Source: Pandoraea anapnoica (lineage in GTDB: Bacteria > Pseudomonadota > Gammaproteobacteria > Burkholderiales > Burkholderiaceae). Taken from it: 64,000 nt of DNA. The first letter of the stretch is position 1, and every line of letters begins with the position of its first letter. Shown piece after piece: positions 63,777 to 64,000 of this stretch. Under the pieces are notes generated by a model. The model saw only the letters and a list, made by a program, of their open reading frames with translations. It ran no database searches and was not told the DNA's origin. A program made the position numbers and the translations under genes. The stretch is from contig NZ_CABPSP010000018.1 of the NCBI RefSeq assembly GCF_902459765.1, positions 1-64,000 of the forward strand, given 5' to 3'.

Positions 63777-63963
63777 TGTGGACTTCCTCTTTCGAGTGAC
63801 GAGTGTTGCGGGTTTGGATACCCGCGCGGCGTCTGGAGTTCTCGGATTGCCGGGAGTGTCGTGTAACAAACTGTTGCCCGGAGACGACGCGACTATCGCT
63901 TGGATAGCGCGCCGAGCCCCGTTTCAACAACAGTCGACGACGGTCGCCGACGATCGATGACGA

Positions 63964-64000
63964 TTAGCGACGGAAGGGCAAACCGCCCGGCACCATCTTG
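63964..64000 (-). CDS. C-terminal end of an upstream mla gene, probably mlaA (partial)
   Basis: Twelve codons in an open minus-strand frame enter from the right edge and end at a TAA (63964-63966), reading KMVPGGLPFRR. In Burkholderiales the gene before mlaC is usually mlaA/vacJ, so this is probably its tail. Too short to confirm. Confidence 0.35.
   Translation of the reverse strand, partial: KMVPGGLPFRR

Overview
The window looks like a chromosomal segment from a GC-rich betaproteobacterium of the order Burkholderiales, family Burkholderiaceae. The evidence is gene order: mla genes, an ABC-2 transporter, bolA, murA, hisGDCBHAFIE, tatABC, nif3/degS, petABC and sspAB, with a short-form HisG. 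A genus such as Pandoraea fits but is inference. About 58 real protein genes, one complete tRNA gene and a 12.7 kb integrated prophage can be supported.

Layout. (1) 1-18.4 kb, minus strand: a contact-dependent inhibition / two-partner secretion operon, read right to left. It encodes a short TpsA exoprotein, a TpsB transporter, a periplasmic parvulin, a CdiA-like giant of about 3,950 residues whose C-terminus looks like a PD-(D/E)XK nuclease, and an AT-rich immunity candidate. Past the immunity gene lies a displaced, near-identical copy of an internal cdiA segment that runs off the window edge, as expected for an exchangeable orphan toxin cassette. (2) 18.4-19.3 kb: a small secreted protein made of four cysteine-paired 21-residue repeats. 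(3) 19.37-32.02 kb: a filamentous (inovirus) prophage in tRNA-Thr(TGT), bounded by a 51-bp direct repeat. It carries a HUH replication protein, a tyrosine integrase, a fused tandem ssDNA-binding protein, coat genes, pIII-, pVI-, Zot- and secretin-like genes, and a PIN-domain toxin/antitoxin cargo pair. (4) 32.0-36.9 kb: sspB, sspA, petCBA and mscL. (5) 37.1-46.0 kb: a surface-polysaccharide island (rfbFGH-like CDP-3,6-dideoxyhexose genes, an SDR, a split transketolase and a GtrABC-like module). (6) 46-64 kb: nif3, degS-like protease, tatABC, HIT, the histidine operon with embedded marC and a secreted unknown, murA, bolA, an ABC-2 exporter, and mlaB/mlaC.

How the genes fit together. The Tps/CDI locus and the LPS island both shape the cell surface. 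The prophage follows the Ff gene cycle II-V-VIII-III-VI-I-IV-intergenic region, opened at its attachment site, with a lysogeny and cargo block inserted after the replication gene. The right-hand third is conserved housekeeping sequence, with mostly short or overlapping gene junctions from the ABC ATPase to hisE.
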